DNA of 64,000 bases, from the NCBI RefSeq assembly GCF_015476545.1, contig NZ_JADMKV010000009.1:1-64000 (forward strand). The letters run 5' to 3'. The notes beneath the pieces were generated by a model. The model made no database searches. It was not told the DNA's origin and worked only from the letters and a program-made list of their open reading frames with translations. Shown piece after piece: positions 62,077-64,000 of the stretch. A program made the position numbers and the translations under genes. The stretch is from Methylobacter sp. BlB1 (lineage in GTDB: Bacteria; Pseudomonadota; Gammaproteobacteria; Methylococcales; Methylomonadaceae). The stretch's first letter is position 1, and the number at the start of each line of letters is the position of its first letter.

Positions 62077-63235
62077 TCCGGGGGGCCTGGCCGCCGCTCT
62101 GGTTCGACGGTGCGGCTGGCGCTGCCGATTGGTCGAGCACGGTTACGAAGGCAGTCATACCCATGCGTAGCGGGCGCTCGGGGTCGCGATCGAGAATTTC
62201 GACCCGGACCGGAAAGCGGGATGCCAGAATCACCCAGTTCAAGGTGCGTTCGACTTCGGGGAGCACGCCTTGTTGTTTGATATTATCGGGCGAATTGGCC
62301 CAGCCGATGCCGGTGACCATGCCGCGAAAGCGTTTACCGGGATAACCCACCAAGAACACTTCGGCTTCCTGGCCGGTTTGTATCGATTGCAGGTAGGTTT
62401 CCTTGAAGTTGGCGATGGCGTACCAGTGGCGATCGTCGACCAGTGCGAACAATTGGCTGCCGACCTTGGCGTATTCGCCTTCACGGGTATTCAGATTCGT
62501 GACGTAAGCATCGAACGGCGCCCGCACAAAGCAATATTCCAGATCCAGTTCGGCGGCGGTGACTTGCGCTCTGGCCGCCTCGATGCGGGCGTTGACTTCG
62601 CCGACTTGGGCGATCAGGGATTGCGCGCGGCTGCTTTCGCTTTGGGCTTCCTCGATCGCGCTGGCCATCGAGCGTTCCTTGGCTTGCGCGTTCGCCAATT
62701 CGGCCCGTGACGCATCCAGGCGCGAGCGGGCCTCTCTGAGCTGATCGGTCGTTACGTATTGCTTTTCGGCCAAGGGTTCGAGTTCTTGCAAACGATGGTG
62801 CAAATACGCGTCTTCGGCCTCGATGCGTTTGATTTCGGCGGCGGCTGCGGCGCGCTGGTGTTGCAGGCGGCCGATGGCGCTTTCCGCCGAACTGCTGGAG
62901 GCACGCCGCGATTCGACCTCTTTTTCCGCCAACATCAATTCCGCTTTGGCCCGGTTCAGTTTGGCCTGGTAAGGGCGGGGATCTATGACATATAAGAGTT
63001 CGCCCTTGCGCACGAACCGGTTGTCCTCGACATGTAATTCGACGATACGGCCGCTGACCTCGGCGGTGATGCCGACGATGTTGGCCCTGACCATGGCATC
63101 GTTGGTACGGGGGTGTTGGTAATTGATGCGCCAGACAATCGTGCCGGTGACGATCGCGCCCAACACGATCAGGATGCCGAGCGTGCGGCCGATCAGGATA
63201 CGGCGTTGAAGATCAGGATTTTGCTGCATTTCCAT
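62069..63235 (-). CDS. HlyD/EmrA-type periplasmic adaptor protein
   Basis: 388 residues from the ATG at 63235 (frame open to 63535, but that part overlaps ytcA). An N-terminal membrane helix (ILIVLGAIVTGTIVWRINY) is followed by the lipoyl half-motif (IVGITAEVSGRIVELHVEDN), a long coiled coil (about 100-225), the second lipoyl half (LDLEYCFVRAPFDAYVTNLNTREG) and the beta-barrel domain (VFLVGYPGKRFRGMVTGIGW). It links the FUSC protein to an outer-membrane channel. The operon order is ytcA-like, adaptor, FUSC, as in mdtNOP/aae-type systems. Confidence 0.92.
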   Translation of the reverse strand: MEMQQNPDLQRRILIGRTLGILIVLGAIVTGTIVWRINYQHPRTNDAMVRANIVGITAEVSGRIVELHVEDNRFVRKGELLYVIDPRPYQAKLNRAKAELMLAEKEVESRRASSSSAESAIGRLQHQRAAAAAEIKRIEAEDAYLHHRLQELEPLAEKQYVTTDQLREARSRLDASRAELANAQAKERSMASAIEEAQSESSRAQSLIAQVGEVNARIEAARAQVTAAELDLEYCFVRAPFDAYVTNLNTREGEYAKVGSQLFALVDDRHWYAIANFKETYLQSIQTGQEAEVFLVGYPGKRFRGMVTGIGWANSPDNIKQQGVLPEVERTLNWVILASRFPVRVEILDRDPERPLRMGMTAFVTVLDQSAAPAAPSNQSGGQAPRNE

Positions 63236-63252
63236 GCGAGGGGCCCAAGCGA

Positions 63253-63522
63253 TTAGTGGGAGTAAAACAACAGCCAGATGACAAAACTGCATAAGGCCCA
63301 CAAACTCGGCGCGATTAACAGCGGCGGTCCCAGATGCGGCGCCAGGTGCAGGCGGATGAATTGCCACATCAGCAGCATACTGGTTGCCAGCCCAGCGAGA
63401 ATGCAGATAATCCAGGCCGGCCAGAACGAACCTTCCAGGCTCACCATCGGATCGCAGGCAGTCAGTAGCAAGGATGAAACCAACGCCATTGCCGTTTGGG
63501 TCAGCGTTGCAATCGGCTTCAT
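63253..63522 (-). CDS. YtcA family lipoprotein
   Basis: 89 residues, ATG at 63522 with GGAGG upstream. The lipobox LLLTACDP gives a lipidated Cys near residue 23; then SLEGSFWPAWIICILAGLATS and SLWALCSFVIWLLFY form two membrane helices. The pattern CDPxxxLEGSFWPAW is characteristic of YtcA. Such genes precede adaptor and FUSC genes; the lipoprotein's role in export is unknown. Probably the first gene of the efflux operon. Confidence 0.85.
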   Translation of the reverse strand: MKPIATLTQTAMALVSSLLLTACDPMVSLEGSFWPAWIICILAGLATSMLLMWQFIRLHLAPHLGPPLLIAPSLWALCSFVIWLLFYSH

Positions 63523-63535
63523 GGCGGTCCTCCAA

Positions 63536-63830
63536 AACAGAAAAAAGACAAATCTAATGGTTTAGCCGTCGGCCACAAACTTTCGGCCTCGGCATACCTG
63601 GATATTGGTGCAGATGCAGTATCTATCCAAGACAGGAAAACAAATCGGGGCTATTCTAATGCGATTCGGCGCTTAACGGGCAGGAATATTTGTCAATTGA
63701 TTGCATCAATTTGGTTAGGCAGTTCCATTACCATATAGTCAGCATTTTCTTCTGGAATAGGCAACCATTGATGACACTATTTCTCCGCTTTCCCTGCGGC
63801 GAGCGATTCATGAATGATCGGTGGATTAAC
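63536..63830. other. Regulatory gap between divergent genes
   Basis: No gene is apparent. This stretch must hold the promoters of the leftward efflux operon and the rightward lipoprotein gene; no clear -35/-10 pair or symmetric operator was found. Confidence 0.4.
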
Positions 63831-64000
63831 ATGTCACCGGTTTACTTCATACGGTTACGGCCGATTATTCAGGCTTTAACCATGGTTTCCTTATTGGCGG
63901 CTTGTTCGCCACCCTCGTTAATCGTCGCCCCCCTACCCAGCGCACAGCCAGTAGCGCATGCCGTGCGCTGGTCGGCATACCGGATGAGCGGCGCGGCGGC
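63831..64000 (+). CDS. Lipoprotein gene, 3' end outside window
   Basis: Open to the right edge. From the ATG at 63831 (GGTGG upstream) it reads a basic start, a hydrophobic core and the lipobox LLAACSPPS (Cys near residue 25), then a Pro/Ala-rich stretch. In-frame ATGs at 63810 and 63771 are alternatives. The mature protein is not visible, so no function can be given. Confidence 0.55.
   Translation, partial: MSPVYFIRLRPIIQALTMVSLLAACSPPSLIVAPLPSAQPVAHAVRWSAYRMSGAA

Overview
The window looks like chromosomal DNA of a gammaproteobacterium. GreB, SlyD, YgiQ, a PEP-CTERM surface protein, a CHASE2 cyclase and a FecR/TPR/outer-membrane receptor protein together fit a Methylococcales-type methanotroph or a relative. 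That placement is inference from gene content; no methane or methanol oxidation gene lies in the window.

Left part (1-16 kb): MarC and CorA membrane proteins, SlyD, a YafK-like L,D-transpeptidase and GreB; a proteostasis block on the minus strand (divergent FtsH-like AAA protease, two large Hsp70-family proteins, a DUF2760 protein, a small periplasmic protein); then a spermidine synthase-like gene overlapping ygiQ, followed by tRNA-Thr(UGU) with its own promoter and a strong terminator.

Accessory insert (16.3-18.4 kb): directly behind the tRNA terminator lies an AT-rich retron. In order it has a perfect inverted-repeat operator, a near-consensus sigma70 promoter, a candidate msr-msd RNA with matching ends, a 60-residue CxxC protein with a hydrophobic segment, an XRE-family HTH protein, and a retron-type reverse transcriptase that overlaps the HTH gene. 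This is the best candidate for an undescribed system in the window; the accessory protein does not match an effector class I can name.

Middle part (18.5-33.4 kb): PP2C phosphatase, a DUF4359 protein, a 2OG-Fe dioxygenase convergent with a cysteine desulfurase-like enzyme, an SRPBCC protein, an 823-residue fused iron-sulfur/SCP2/flavin reductase/ferredoxin protein with a neighbouring (apparently frameshifted) alpha/beta hydrolase, AsmA, and an aldehyde dehydrogenase-DUF779 pair. From 33.4 to 36.9 kb the DNA is in decay: truncated flavin-oxidase-like and copper-binding genes, an IS6-type transposase remnant and a clipped palindromic element.

Right part (36.9-64 kb): an ABC exporter; an arsenic operon arsR-arsC-arsH-arsD-arsA-acr3 followed by a methyltransferase; a PEP-CTERM protein; a CoA-disulfide reductase-like enzyme with a rhodanese domain; a ribokinase-family kinase; a cyclic-nucleotide cluster (CHASE2 cyclase, a secreted protein, a FecR-TPR-beta-barrel protein and a divergent Crp-type regulator); decayed L,D-transpeptidase and transposase genes; and a YtcA-HlyD-FUSC efflux operon.

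At least four families of short palindromic or terminal-inverted-repeat elements occupy the intergenic regions. Coordinates come from reading the sequence by eye; no database search or folding program was run.
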